A stretch of DNA of 64,000 nucleotides from Saprospiraceae bacterium. Lineage in GTDB: Bacteria; Bacteroidota; Bacteroidia; Chitinophagales; Saprospiraceae. The stretch is from the NCBI GenBank assembly GCA_020629515.1, contig JAHDDE010000012.1:23522-87521 (forward strand), written 5' to 3'. Position 1 is the stretch's first letter, and every line of letters begins with the position of its first letter. A program made the translations under genes and the position numbers. Positions 9,178 to 19,043 of this stretch are shown piece after piece. Under the pieces are notes generated by a model. It had not been told where the DNA came from. It made no database searches and was given only the letters and a program-made list of their open reading frames with translations.

Positions 9178-11118
9178 GTGATCCCTCCAGAAATAATAGA
9201 AGAAATAAATTCAACCGCCAAGATTGAGGAGGTCATAGACGAATTTGTCAATCTCAAAAGAAGAGGGGTCAATATGATTGGGCTTTGTCCATTTCATAAT
9301 GAAAAAACACCTTCATTCACCGTTTCACCATCAAAGAATCTTTTCAAATGTTTTGGATGTGGCAAAGGAGGCAATGCGGTTCATTTCTTAATGGAGCATG
9401 AACAATTTTCTTATCCTGAGGCCCTCAAATTTCTGGCAGAAAGGTATAATATCAAAATACCTGAGATCGAACGAACTGATGAACAAAAGCAAGCTGATCA
9501 AGAAAAGCAAAGTCTTTTAATCATTAATGAATATGCCCAAAAGTTTTTCACAAAAAATCTTTTTGAGTCCGATGAAGGAAGAACTATAGGTTTAAGCTAT
9601 TTTAAGCATCGTGGGTTATTAGAATCAACGATTGAAACCTTTAAACTCGGCTATTCTCCAAAAAGTCGAGATCAATTTACTCAAGAAGCCATTAAAAATG
9701 GATACAATTTAGACAAACTAAAATCGCTCGGATTAGTTTCTCAAAGTGGATATGATTTTTATCGTGAGAGAGTTATTTTCCCATTCCATAATATTAGTGG
9801 AAAAGTGATTGGATTTGGAGGGCGAATACTAAAAGATCAAGCCAAAGCTCCAAAATATCTTAATTCTCCTGAATCAAGTATATATAACAAAAGAAAAACT
9901 CTTTACGGGCTTTATCAGGCAAAATCCGAGATTAGAAAATTAAATCAATGTATCCTTGTCGAAGGCTATACAGATGTTTTAAGTCTATATCAAAATGGGA
10001 TTAAGAATGTAGTTGCATCCTCCGGCACCTCACTAACGATAGAACAAGTAAAACTGATTAAAAGATTTTCTGACAATACGGTTGTTCTTTATGATGGTGA
10101 CCAAGCAGGACAAAATGCGGCGTTACGAGGACTGGATATATTCTTAGAGAACAACTTGAATGTCAAAGTTGTCGTGTTACCCGATAATAGTGACCCCGAC
10201 AGCTATATTCAAAAAGTTGGTACAGAATCTTTCAAACAATATATTTCGGATAATGCGAAGGATTTCATATTAAAGCTAGCCAAAAATATACAAGATACTC
10301 TTGCTAATGATCCTGTAAATAAAAGCATTCAAATTAAGGAACTGGTAAAAAGTCTATCCAAAATTAGCGACCAGTTGAAGAGATCTCTGTATATAAAAGA
10401 GTGTGCCAACATCCTGGAGTTAGCTGAAAATTCACTTATTAAAGAGGTTAATAGAGGTGTAAGAAACGAAATTGGAAAGAAAACGAAAGAAATAAATAGA
10501 GCTCGACCGGCTTTTAAAGAAAATGTTGAATATTTTAACAAAACCATTCCAGAGGATCATTCTCAAAAAGATGAGGGAATTCAACTCGATAGTGAAAGAT
10601 ATCAAGAAAGAGATATTATAAGAGCTCTGCTCCAACACGGTCAAAAAGAATGTACGCATCACGAGAATATTAGCGGCTTAGAATATTTAAGGCTATTAAT
10701 CGGTGAAAGCTTTTTGGAATTCAAGAATAAAACATATCTAAAAATAATTTCTAAAGCATTTGAGGACCATGACAATGGGATATCCTTTTCTGCTAATCGG
10801 TTTATTGATCATTCGGACAAGCATATAAGTTCATTGGCAGTAGATCTTTTATCTGACCCAAACTCTTACGCAAACTGGGAAGAAAAAGGTGTTCAGCTTC
10901 AAACACAAAGACCTATTGATGAAAATCATGAAAAAGACATTTTTCAATCTGTTATGAGATTTTTCATGACATACTTTAAAGAACAAAACTTAATCTGGAA
11001 GGAAAAAATTTCAGAATGTACCGATGATGCAACAAGAATCATTCTTCTCACAGCTTACAAAAAATTCAAAGACGAAATGAGAGAGCACGCCTCTAAGCTC
11101 AACACAGTTATAATATAA
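9178..11118 (+). CDS. dnaG: DNA primase
   Basis: Makes RNA primers at the replication fork in contact with DnaB helicase. The N-terminal CHC2 zinc finger has C37, H40, C58 and C61. The catalytic core and TOPRIM domain show ILVEGYTDVLSLYQNG (catalytic Glu) and VVLYDGDQAGQNAA (metal-binding DxD). The C-terminal roughly 180 residues are poorly conserved, as expected for the helicase-interaction region. The start is GTG at 9178, giving MIPPEIIEEI, which aligns with the usual MIP start. A strong bidirectional hairpin lies at the stop codon. Confidence 0.96.
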   Translation: MIPPEIIEEINSTAKIEEVIDEFVNLKRRGVNMIGLCPFHNEKTPSFTVSPSKNLFKCFGCGKGGNAVHFLMEHEQFSYPEALKFLAERYNIKIPEIERTDEQKQADQEKQSLLIINEYAQKFFTKNLFESDEGRTIGLSYFKHRGLLESTIETFKLGYSPKSRDQFTQEAIKNGYNLDKLKSLGLVSQSGYDFYRERVIFPFHNISGKVIGFGGRILKDQAKAPKYLNSPESSIYNKRKTLYGLYQAKSEIRKLNQCILVEGYTDVLSLYQNGIKNVVASSGTSLTIEQVKLIKRFSDNTVVLYDGDQAGQNAALRGLDIFLENNLNVKVVVLPDNSDPDSYIQKVGTESFKQYISDNAKDFILKLAKNIQDTLANDPVNKSIQIKELVKSLSKISDQLKRSLYIKECANILELAENSLIKEVNRGVRNEIGKKTKEINRARPAFKENVEYFNKTIPEDHSQKDEGIQLDSERYQERDIIRALLQHGQKECTHHENISGLEYLRLLIGESFLEFKNKTYLKIISKAFEDHDNGISFSANRFIDHSDKHISSLAVDLLSDPNSYANWEEKGVQLQTQRPIDENHEKDIFQSVMRFFMTYFKEQNLIWKEKISECTDDATRIILLTAYKKFKDEMREHASKLNTVII

Positions 11119-11148
11119 AAAGGCTCAGCAATTCTGCTGAGCCTTTTT
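11117..11148. terminator. Bidirectional intrinsic terminator between dnaG and fba
   Basis: A perfect 14-bp stem (AAAAAGGCTCAGCA with its complement) closes a 4-base loop. It is flanked by A and T runs, so it can terminate both dnaG (+) and fba (-). It overlaps the dnaG stop codon. Confidence 0.9.
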
Positions 11149-11152
11149 ATTA

Positions 11153-12226
11153 TTAATTTCTATCAATACAATTGAGATCTTCAAAAGCTTTGATGAGCCG
11201 TTTTTTGAACGCTCCTTCGCCTTCTCTCAACCATTTTCTTGGATCATAGTATTTTTTATTAGGTACATCATCGCCCTCAGGATTTCCTAATTGTGATTGT
11301 AGATAAGCCTGATTTTTAGTGTAGTAATCTTTAACACCAGTCCAAAATGCCCATTGCATATCTGTATCAATATTCATCTTAATAGCTCCGTAACCTATAG
11401 CTTCTCTTATTTCTTCAGTTGAACAACCTGATCCCCCATGAAAAACAAAATTGACTGGTTGAGAAGATGTATTAAATTTCTGCTGTATGTACTCTTGCGA
11501 ATTTTTTAGAATTACTGGCTTTAATTCTACATTTCCAGGTTTATAGACCCCATGAACATTACCAAAAGCAGCAGCTACAGTAAATCGGTCTGAAATTTTA
11601 CTGAGACGTTCATAAGCATAAGCCACCTCTTCTGGTTGAGTATATAATCTCGAGCTATCCACATCCGTATTATCTACACCATCTTCTTCTCCTCCAGTAA
11701 CGCCCAATTCAATTTCAATCATCATACCCATCTTATTCATCTCCTCAAAATAATCACAACAGATATCTATATTTTCTTCTAAGCTTTCTTCAGACAAATC
11801 AAGCATATGAGAGCTATATAATGGCTTGCCATATACGCTATGAAACTTTTTACCTTCATCTATTAAGCCTTTAATCCATGGCAAAATTTTCTTAGCACAG
11901 TGATCAGTATGAAGCACAACGGTTACACCATAATGCTCTGCTAACTCGTGTACATGAAGGGCTCCAGCCTTAGCACCTATTATGGAAGCACGTTGATTAT
12001 CATTTGACAATCCTTTACCTGCGTTAAAACTTGATCCCCCATGTGAAAATTGAATAATAACAGGAGAATTCACCTCCCTTGCAGATTCTAAAACTCCATT
12101 GATTGAATTGGTACCTACAACATTGACTGCAGGGATAGCGAAATCATTTTCATTGGCATAGTCAAATAAATCTTTCACCTCTTGACCATAAATGACTCCT
12201 TTACTAAAACTCTTTGATGACGACAT
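11153..12226 (-). CDS. fbaA: Class II fructose-bisphosphate aldolase
   Basis: Zinc-dependent aldol cleavage or formation of fructose 1,6-bisphosphate in glycolysis and gluconeogenesis. The 357 residues and the sequence fit the E. coli FbaA-type (class IIA) branch. VVLHTDHCAKKILPW contains catalytic Asp and zinc His, FVFHGGSGCSTEEI contains a zinc His and the phosphate loop, and KMNIDTDMQWAFWTGV is the substrate-binding end. It converges on dnaG and is divergent from yajC. Confidence 0.96.
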   Translation of the reverse strand: MSSSKSFSKGVIYGQEVKDLFDYANENDFAIPAVNVVGTNSINGVLESAREVNSPVIIQFSHGGSSFNAGKGLSNDNQRASIIGAKAGALHVHELAEHYGVTVVLHTDHCAKKILPWIKGLIDEGKKFHSVYGKPLYSSHMLDLSEESLEENIDICCDYFEEMNKMGMMIEIELGVTGGEEDGVDNTDVDSSRLYTQPEEVAYAYERLSKISDRFTVAAAFGNVHGVYKPGNVELKPVILKNSQEYIQQKFNTSSQPVNFVFHGGSGCSTEEIREAIGYGAIKMNIDTDMQWAFWTGVKDYYTKNQAYLQSQLGNPEGDDVPNKKYYDPRKWLREGEGAFKKRLIKAFEDLNCIDRN

Positions 12227-12257
12227 TTAGTTAAAGTTGAATATTTTAAAAAAGTGA

Positions 12258-12265
12258 CAAAGATA
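12258..12265 (-). promoter_or_regulatory. Candidate -7 promoter box upstream of fbaA
   Basis: TATCTTTG on the minus strand, 32 bases upstream of the fbaA ATG, fits TAnnTTTG. Confidence 0.5.
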
Positions 12266-12321
12266 GCAACATTTAGAAATGCACTTCACTTTAATTGCTC
12301 AAACAGAATAAAATATATTCT

Positions 12322-12329
12322 TAGTTTTG
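12322..12329 (+). promoter_or_regulatory. Candidate -7 promoter box upstream of yajC
   Basis: TAGTTTTG on the plus strand ends 24 bases before the yajC ATG and fits TAnnTTTG. Confidence 0.45.
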
Positions 12330-12353
12330 GTGCTTCATCAATTATAAAGCTAT

Positions 12354-12656
12354 ATGGTCTACATTTTATTACAAGGAAATTCAGGAGCACTGCCTATCAA
12401 TTTAATATTCATGGGCTTATTACTTGGAGTAATGTATTTTTTCTTTATCCGTCCTCAAGCCAAAAAACAAAAAGAACAGATACAGTTTGAAAATGATCTA
12501 TCAAAAGGGGATAAAATAGTGACTACCTCTGGTATTATAGGAACTATTACTAAAATGGACGAAAAATTCGTAACCCTTCAGATTAGTCAAAAAGGAGTTA
12601 TTGACATACTTAAAACAAGTATTTCTAAAGAGTTAACTGAATCATTTGAAAAATAA
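12354..12656 (+). CDS. yajC: Preprotein translocase subunit YajC
   Basis: Small inner-membrane accessory of the Sec translocon (SecDF-YajC). It has one membrane segment at about residues 15-34, followed directly by the family motif FFFIRPQAKKQKE, then a cytoplasmic beta-rich tail with the GDKIVTTSGIIGTI signature. The 100 residues are typical. A palindromic terminator follows the stop. An overlapping frame starting at 12254 is a shadow. Confidence 0.93.
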   Translation: MVYILLQGNSGALPINLIFMGLLLGVMYFFFIRPQAKKQKEQIQFENDLSKGDKIVTTSGIIGTITKMDEKFVTLQISQKGVIDILKTSISKELTESFEK

Positions 12657-12684
12657 AAAAAGGCTGTCAATTGACAGCCTTCTT
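12655..12684. terminator. Palindromic terminator between yajC and the giant CHU_C gene
   Basis: The perfect 22-base palindrome at 12660-12681 (left half AAGGCTGTCAA) has an A run on its left side. Read on the minus strand it ends in a long U tract, so it is strongest as the terminator of the large minus-strand operon. It may also stop yajC. Confidence 0.85.
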
Positions 12685-12707
12685 ATTCTCTTTAAGTGTT
12701 TATCAAT

Positions 12708-15700
12708 CTATCTCATTAAAGTGACATTACCCGCTTTGATGAATTCTTTTCCATCTACACAAGTAACTTTTACACAATAGGCATAAACATCAGGTTCCAT
12801 TTCTCTGCCCGTGCCTCCAAATCTTCCATTCCACCCATCTCTTTGATTTACTGAGCGGAATACTTCTTGACCCCATCTATTTACAATTTGAAAATCCATT
12901 TCCTCAACGAAATTACTTCGCACAAATAAAACATCATTATTCCCATCATTATTTGGACTAAACGCAGAAGGGATAAATACATCAGTCTCATCACATAATG
13001 GTTGCTCCACTGTTATTGTAATTTGGCTCGTGGCACTACATCCATTGATATCAGTCACAATGACTGTGTAGGTTGTTGTCTCAGTAGGACTCACTATCTG
13101 GCTCATTTCAACACCTCCGTTATCCCATTCATAAGACACGATTTCTCCAGATGAGTTCGCAATAATGGTAACAGATTCACCTAAGAATATATCTGAATCT
13201 GGATCAGCTACGACCTCAACATCTAATTCTGTAACTGTTGGATTAATCAATATAGTCTCGCTGCATCCTGACGACAAATCTGTTACAATAACTGAAATTT
13301 CAGTTTGTTGATCTAAAGAAATCATAACATCACTGGTACCTTGCCCTGATATTACAGCAGAGGCAGGAGCCCATTCATATGACAACATTGCATTTGTGGT
13401 ATCTCTAATGGATACAGAGAAAGGTTGTCCTGCACAAACAATGGTATCGTTACCTATTTGATCTGGAAATAAAATATCCAAGTCGATATCAAATCCAGCC
13501 TTGGTAAATGTCAACATTTCAGAACAGCCATTTTCATCTGTTGCAATAACTGTGATAGAATCAAATTCTGAAGTATTAATTGTCAAGGAATCTATCATGC
13601 TAAGCGTATCCCCAGACTGATTTACCCATACAACTGGTAAATCCAAATTATTGCTAATTCCAAATTCGATATCTTGGTCCCCTTCACATACACTTATTGA
13701 TGTTTCATTATCTGTCATAAAAGTTATAATCTCTGGCACCTCAACTTCTATCATAAATGTTTCAAATTGACAAGTAGAAGAAATCGATGTCAATGTAACA
13801 TTATAAGTACCTGCTCCACCGAAATCAAATGTAGGATTGGCCAAATTTGAATTATCTGAATCATCATCAGCTACCCCAAAATCCCAAGAAATATCCCCAT
13901 CAATAAAATCTGGCCCCACATCAAAACTCAAGCCATAAGTGCCGCAATTATTCGCAACTTCTGGAGCTGGAGTAATTATATCACCGTATGGTATAACAAT
14001 TGTTCCTTCGTCAATACATCCGTCAGTTGAAGTTGCAGTATAATCCAATCTTATCGTGTCTTGATCAGGCAAAGTTTGTATAGACACTATTTTACCATTT
14101 ACAGATGTTATGTTATCAGAAGGTTCCCAGATTATGTCAAAGTCTCTCATAGAATTGGATGTAGTGATATCCACCATATCTCCATCACATATTTTACGAG
14201 GGGCATCTGATTCGACCATAAACCCATTTTCTGATAGGATTACACTATCAATCTGACTTTCACACAGCTCCGTAGAAGCTCTCAAAAAGATAGGTTGTCC
14301 TTCTGGAAGGCTTATACTTATAGTTTCTTCAGTGCTTATTACAGAACTAAAGTCCGAGAATAGAGACCATTCGTAATTGGCTTCACTCCCGTTAACACTT
14401 CCCGACAATACACCAAAGTCTCCGTTACAGGAAGTAGAATCAATTATTATATCAGCAATTAACTCATCAATTACTTCAATTTCCAAAATATCATCAACCG
14501 AACATCCTTCTGAGTCCATTGCATTATAAGCCAAAACAATAATCTCATCTCCCTCCATAGCTGTAACGAGGATCGGCAAAGAATTAAGATCACTGGTGAT
14601 ACGATCATTCTCCTCCCAAGTTATTGTAACCGGATTCTGTGGATCTCCACTCACTACGTCAATTTCAGTACTATTAGAAATACATGTGTTGAGTGGATCA
14701 AATTCAAATTCAAAATCAGGTCTATCATTTTCTATTTCTATAGAGCCAATTTCGCTATCGCAATACTCTGGATGTTCTCCACGAACATAAACAGTGACCG
14801 GTCCCTCTTGAGTCAAGTTTACCTCTACTTGAGAACCCATAGCTATAATCTCACTAAACTCATTATCAAAAGACCATTCATAGGTAGCATCTTCTTCTTG
14901 AGAAGTCACAGACAACATCGCAGTTCCACAAACCTCTCCGTTATTATCCAACATAACATCAAGATCCAAAACATTGTCTATCGGTATTATAAGATTATCA
15001 CTTATTTCGCAACCCATCCCATCAGTAATCGTGTAGGCCAAATTAACCTCAGTCGTATGAGGTGTAGTTTGAATCATTATAGGGTTGACAGTAATATCCG
15101 AAATAATATTGTCCGATGGCTCCCACTCTATCATCAAGTCTTGAGATACATCATTGTTAACAAAAGTAACCGTAGACATATCAGTTATACAGATATCTAT
15201 ACTATCAAATAAGATATCGTAATCAGGTTCTATCTTAAACACGTCTATAAAAGCGATATTACTCTCACAGAAGTTACGATCAGTAGCTCTTACAAAAACC
15301 CGAGTACTATCGTTGACAACTCTTATGGCCACAAATTGAGATGTAGCCACAACATTATCAAAACTTTCTGCTAAAGCCCATTCATACATCGTATTAGACG
15401 AGTGATCAGGATTATTGACCATTAAATTAGTAATGTCATTACAAGCTGTTGCTGAAGTATTACTAAATGTAAGCTCTATTTCATCAGTTGTAATACGCAT
15501 AAAAATTGTATCTGTAATGGTGCTCATACCATCTGTAACAGATACCACATAAGTCCTAGACTCTGTACCAACGAATGTAGGGTTTGATTTATCCTCAGAA
15601 GATTCAAAAATTAAATCATCTTCAGGCATCCAAGTATAAGTCCAAGATGAATTAGGATTAGCAATGATCCGACTCGATTCTCCCAGACAAACCGTTATAC

Positions 15701-18700
15701 TATCTTCATAAATAAATTCTAAAGAAAGTACGTCTTCTTCATTATCGGGATTTAAGTCTATCACATAAGTAATACTGTATTCACATCCTTGACTATCTGT
15801 AAAGTAATAAGTAACTCGTGCCTCCTCAGCTCCTTCTGGCAATACAATATCAATATCTCCTCCTTCTCCAGTATAGAGCTCTCCTCCTGACTCAACAGTC
15901 CATCTAATTGAAACTATATCAAATTGACTAATTAACTCTTCTTCATTAATGCTGAAAATAAACTGATTTGTAAGTGTATCAAAACTATAGCTCGTATCTA
16001 TCGATGCCTCTACTTCATCCACTTCCGTAGGTATAAGATCTATGGTAACAATCCCTGTTACCTCACAAAATCCATTACTTACAAAAAATGTATACTGCGA
16101 CACACTATCATTTGCTCTAAAACCTGGATTAGTCGTACTAAATGGACTAGTTACTATCAAACCTTCTGCATCAAGCCATGTGACCGTATTGCTTGACTCT
16201 GTATTAATCATAATGGTCTCTGTAGCCCCTTCACAAACTACTAATGTATCACGAGAAACTGTGTACTCTGGATATTCTGACAAAATCACACTAATCGTAT
16301 CCATCTGAGTAGTAATACCGTCCGTTGCACTTACTACATAGTCCGTAGCTTCACTTGGCGAAGCAATTGGATCTGAAAAGAATATTGTATCTCCAAATGT
16401 AAGTCCTTCCAATGGTGTCCATGTATAGGTTATTCCCTCTACCGCACTATTCAATAACGCAACTGGATCTCCAGAACAGACGGCCACAGTATCACTTCCC
16501 CCACCAGCTAAATCGATGAAATCATTTGTATCATCGTCTCCATTGTTTAGATCTATCACATAAGTAATACTGTATTCACATCCTTGACTATCTGTAAAGT
16601 AATAAGTAACTCGTGCCTCCTCAGCTCCTTCTGGCAATACAATATCAATATCTCCTCCTTCTCCAGTATAGAGCTCTCCTCCTGACTCAACAGTCCATCT
16701 AATTGAAACTATATCAAATTGACTAATTAACTCTTCTTCATTAATGCTGAAAATAAACTGATTTGTAAGTGTATCAAAACTATAGCTCGTATCTATCGAT
16801 GCCTCTACTTCATCCACTTCCGTAGGTATAAGATCTATGGTAACAATCCCTGTTACCTCACAAAATCCATTACTTACAAAAAATGTATACTGCGACACAC
16901 TATCATTTGCTCTAAAACCTGGATTAGTCGTACTAAATGGACTAGTTACTATCAAACCTTCTGCATCAAGCCATGTGACCGTATTGCTTGACTCTGTATT
17001 AATCATAATGGTCTCTGTAGCCCCTTCACAAACTACTAATGTATCACGAGAAACTGTGTACTCTGGATATTCTGACAAAATCACACTAATCGTATCCATC
17101 TGAGTAGTAATACCGTCCGTTGCACTTACTACATAGTCCGTAGCTTCACTTGGCGAAGCAATTGGATCTGAAAAGAATATTGTATCTCCAAATGTAAGTC
17201 CTTCCAATGGTGTCCATGTATAGGTTATTCCCTCTACCGCACTATTCAATAACGCAACTGGATCTCCAGAACAGACGGCCACAGTATCACTTCCCCCACC
17301 AGCTAAATCGATGAAATCACTTAAAATATCATCAAATAAATACTCCGCATTATAGCAAATAAAATACTCACACCCTTGGCTATCTGTGAAGTAATAAGTC
17401 ACTTTAACATCTGATAAGTAGGGCAAATTAATATCTATAAATGTTCCTTCACCACTAAATACTAAATCGTCTAATTCTGCCACCCATCGTATTGAAACAA
17501 TATCAAAAAGACTAAATAACTCAGATTCATTTATTGAAAAGGTGAATTGATTATTGATAGTATCAAAAATAAAATTCGCTTCTATCGCTTCGGATACTTC
17601 ATCAAATTCTGTAGGTATTAGATCTATTGTTATGGTATCAAAAACTTCACAAAATCCATTAGAAACAACGAATACATATTCATTTGTACCTTCAGTCCCT
17701 ATAAAACCAGGATTGGTAGGACTATATGGATCGGATATTACTAAACCTTCTGTAGTCAACCATGTTACGGTGTTACTTGGATTGGTATTAATCAAAATGT
17801 TCTCTAATGCGCCTTCACAAAGCTCAAGCGTATCTCTTGAAATATCGTATTCCGGGTAATCAGATAGAATAACTGTTATCTCTCCTCTCACTGTATCTTC
17901 TTCATTGTAAGCTAATACAGAGTAAACAGTATTCTCCGATGGCGCCGCCATAGGATCAGAAAAGAATTCGTTGTCTTCAAAAGTTAAACCTTCTAAAGGA
18001 GTCCATTCATAAGTTACTCCAGGTCTTGCACTTTCTAATAGCGCAACTGGATCACCAGAACAACTGGCTACTGTATCGGCTACAAAGTCTATTTCAAGGG
18101 CTTTATTCAGACAAGCTCTAACATTATATTCAAAATCCCTTCTTGTCGCGGATAAAAGTTCGCCGTCTCGCCATTCTTCAACCATGACACCTACAAGAAA
18201 TTGACCTATTGTATTTGGAACTGCGGTAATTAATCCAGTATTGACATCCACTTCTAATGGAGTTCCACCTAACAAATTATCTAAACCATAACCTGGTGCA
18301 AATGCAACTTCATCATATGGGCGCCCTGCAGGTGGTTGTGGTTTAGGATCATCAATAGTAGCTCCAGCATGTGGGATATATAGTTTATAAGCTAATGAGT
18401 CACCATCTATGTCAATAGCGCTGTGATCAAATGACAAAGGCTCATTTGCACAAATAACAACTTCCGGCCATTCTATAAATTCTGGACTACTATTACATTC
18501 ATTTAAAGTCTTTTCGGTAAGACAAATGAATTTTGTAGTACCGGTTTCTAACGGATTAATAATATTATTAAGGGTGATATTCCTACAACACCTTTGATAA
18601 GCTAAAACATATCCCTTTTCTCTAAAAGGTAAGAATACCTGAGCCTTATATACTGCTTCTGACACGCAAATTGGTCCACCTAAAAACTCGCAGTCCTCAC

Positions 18701-19028
18701 TTTGCACATCAACTTCGACAACTTCATCATAGGTCATTACTACTTGACCAAATCGGCCTAAAAACTGCAAGGGACGACCATTATTATCAAATATTCCGAC
18801 TATTGCTGGATTATCAAAAGGTGCATCGGGTGCTCCATTAATACAGTCACGTCGCACAATCAACGTAATTTCATAGAAGTCATTACCCAGACACTTAAAA
18901 CTCATATCAGTGCCTACCAAATGCGTTGCATTAAGCGGGTTAATAGAGAAAAAGAATCCTATTAGTATTAGACTACTAATTCGTGTGACAATATTTTGAT
19001 ATGCTTTACTCATTCTTGGAAATATCAT
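12708..19028 (-). CDS. Giant secreted surface protein with CHU_C (T9SS type B) C-terminus
   Basis: 2106 residues. A signal peptide (probably from Met-6, cleaved near NPLNA-THLVG) is followed by an N-terminal domain to about residue 312 with the motif AYQRCCR, which is also found in the protein at 46795-49140. Next come many Ig-like beta modules of about 85-90 residues with recurring Cys and Trp. The C-terminus SAFSPNNDGNNDV...FQIVNRWGQEVF...GWNG is the gliding-motility-associated CHU_C domain, a T9SS type B signal. Three tandem 265-residue blocks occupy about residues 314-1091. The second and third are identical at protein level and apparently at DNA level. It is the last gene of an operon with a PorE-like and a PorP/SprF-like protein. 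Adhesin or matrix function is inferred. Confidence 0.92.
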   Translation of the reverse strand: MIFPRMSKAYQNIVTRISSLILIGFFFSINPLNATHLVGTDMSFKCLGNDFYEITLIVRRDCINGAPDAPFDNPAIVGIFDNNGRPLQFLGRFGQVVMTYDEVVEVDVQSEDCEFLGGPICVSEAVYKAQVFLPFREKGYVLAYQRCCRNITLNNIINPLETGTTKFICLTEKTLNECNSSPEFIEWPEVVICANEPLSFDHSAIDIDGDSLAYKLYIPHAGATIDDPKPQPPAGRPYDEVAFAPGYGLDNLLGGTPLEVDVNTGLITAVPNTIGQFLVGVMVEEWRDGELLSATRRDFEYNVRACLNKALEIDFVADTVASCSGDPVALLESARPGVTYEWTPLEGLTFEDNEFFSDPMAAPSENTVYSVLAYNEEDTVRGEITVILSDYPEYDISRDTLELCEGALENILINTNPSNTVTWLTTEGLVISDPYSPTNPGFIGTEGTNEYVFVVSNGFCEVFDTITIDLIPTEFDEVSEAIEANFIFDTINNQFTFSINESELFSLFDIVSIRWVAELDDLVFSGEGTFIDINLPYLSDVKVTYYFTDSQGCEYFICYNAEYLFDDILSDFIDLAGGGSDTVAVCSGDPVALLNSAVEGITYTWTPLEGLTFGDTIFFSDPIASPSEATDYVVSATDGITTQMDTISVILSEYPEYTVSRDTLVVCEGATETIMINTESSNTVTWLDAEGLIVTSPFSTTNPGFRANDSVSQYTFFVSNGFCEVTGIVTIDLIPTEVDEVEASIDTSYSFDTLTNQFIFSINEEELISQFDIVSIRWTVESGGELYTGEGGDIDIVLPEGAEEARVTYYFTDSQGCEYSITYVIDLNNGDDDTNDFIDLAGGGSDTVAVCSGDPVALLNSAVEGITYTWTPLEGLTFGDTIFFSDPIASPSEATDYVVSATDGITTQMDTISVILSEYPEYTVSRDTLVVCEGATETIMINTESSNTVTWLDAEGLIVTSPFSTTNPGFRANDSVSQYTFFVSNGFCEVTGIVTIDLIPTEVDEVEASIDTSYSFDTLTNQFIFSINEEELISQFDIVSIRWTVESGGELYTGEGGDIDIVLPEGAEEARVTYYFTDSQGCEYSITYVIDLNPDNEEDVLSLEFIYEDSITVCLGESSRIIANPNSSWTYTWMPEDDLIFESSEDKSNPTFVGTESRTYVVSVTDGMSTITDTIFMRITTDEIELTFSNTSATACNDITNLMVNNPDHSSNTMYEWALAESFDNVVATSQFVAIRVVNDSTRVFVRATDRNFCESNIAFIDVFKIEPDYDILFDSIDICITDMSTVTFVNNDVSQDLMIEWEPSDNIISDITVNPIMIQTTPHTTEVNLAYTITDGMGCEISDNLIIPIDNVLDLDVMLDNNGEVCGTAMLSVTSQEEDATYEWSFDNEFSEIIAMGSQVEVNLTQEGPVTVYVRGEHPEYCDSEIGSIEIENDRPDFEFEFDPLNTCISNSTEIDVVSGDPQNPVTITWEENDRITSDLNSLPILVTAMEGDEIIVLAYNAMDSEGCSVDDILEIEVIDELIADIIIDSTSCNGDFGVLSGSVNGSEANYEWSLFSDFSSVISTEETISISLPEGQPIFLRASTELCESQIDSVILSENGFMVESDAPRKICDGDMVDITTSNSMRDFDIIWEPSDNITSVNGKIVSIQTLPDQDTIRLDYTATSTDGCIDEGTIVIPYGDIITPAPEVANNCGTYGLSFDVGPDFIDGDISWDFGVADDDSDNSNLANPTFDFGGAGTYNVTLTSISSTCQFETFMIEVEVPEIITFMTDNETSISVCEGDQDIEFGISNNLDLPVVWVNQSGDTLSMIDSLTINTSEFDSITVIATDENGCSEMLTFTKAGFDIDLDILFPDQIGNDTIVCAGQPFSVSIRDTTNAMLSYEWAPASAVISGQGTSDVMISLDQQTEISVIVTDLSSGCSETILINPTVTELDVEVVADPDSDIFLGESVTIIANSSGEIVSYEWDNGGVEMSQIVSPTETTTYTVIVTDINGCSATSQITITVEQPLCDETDVFIPSAFSPNNDGNNDVLFVRSNFVEEMDFQIVNRWGQEVFRSVNQRDGWNGRFGGTGREMEPDVYAYCVKVTCVDGKEFIKAGNVTLMR
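15757..16524. repeat. Direct repeat copy B (768 bp) inside the giant surface gene
   Basis: Starts TCTATCACATAAGTAATACT and matches 16552-17319 by eye over its full length, at a period of 795 bp (265 codons). It encodes about residues 836-1091. The frame is kept. Confidence 0.92.
16552..17319. repeat. Direct repeat copy A (768 bp) inside the giant surface gene
   Basis: Same sequence as 15757-16524, including third codon positions. The 27 bp between the copies encode an acidic linker. It covers about residues 571-826. Confidence 0.92.
17320..18090. repeat. Diverged third copy of the 265-residue module
   Basis: It encodes a module clearly related to the two identical copies (shared CSGDPVALL, WTPLEGLTF, EYPEY/DYPEY, SNGFCEV and YYFTDSQGCEY) but diverged in DNA and protein. 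This indicates one old and one recent duplication. Boundaries are approximate. Confidence 0.8.
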
Positions 19029-19043
19029 GATATGAGTGAATAA

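Noticed and set aside
14772..15212. 146-codon ORF on the plus strand inside the giant surface gene
   Set aside because: Antisense shadow of a long, clearly coding minus-strand gene with domain structure; no family features.
16042..17103. Two identical 88-codon plus-strand ORFs 795 bp apart
   Set aside because: They are antisense shadows; their identity only reflects the 768-bp repeat in the real gene.
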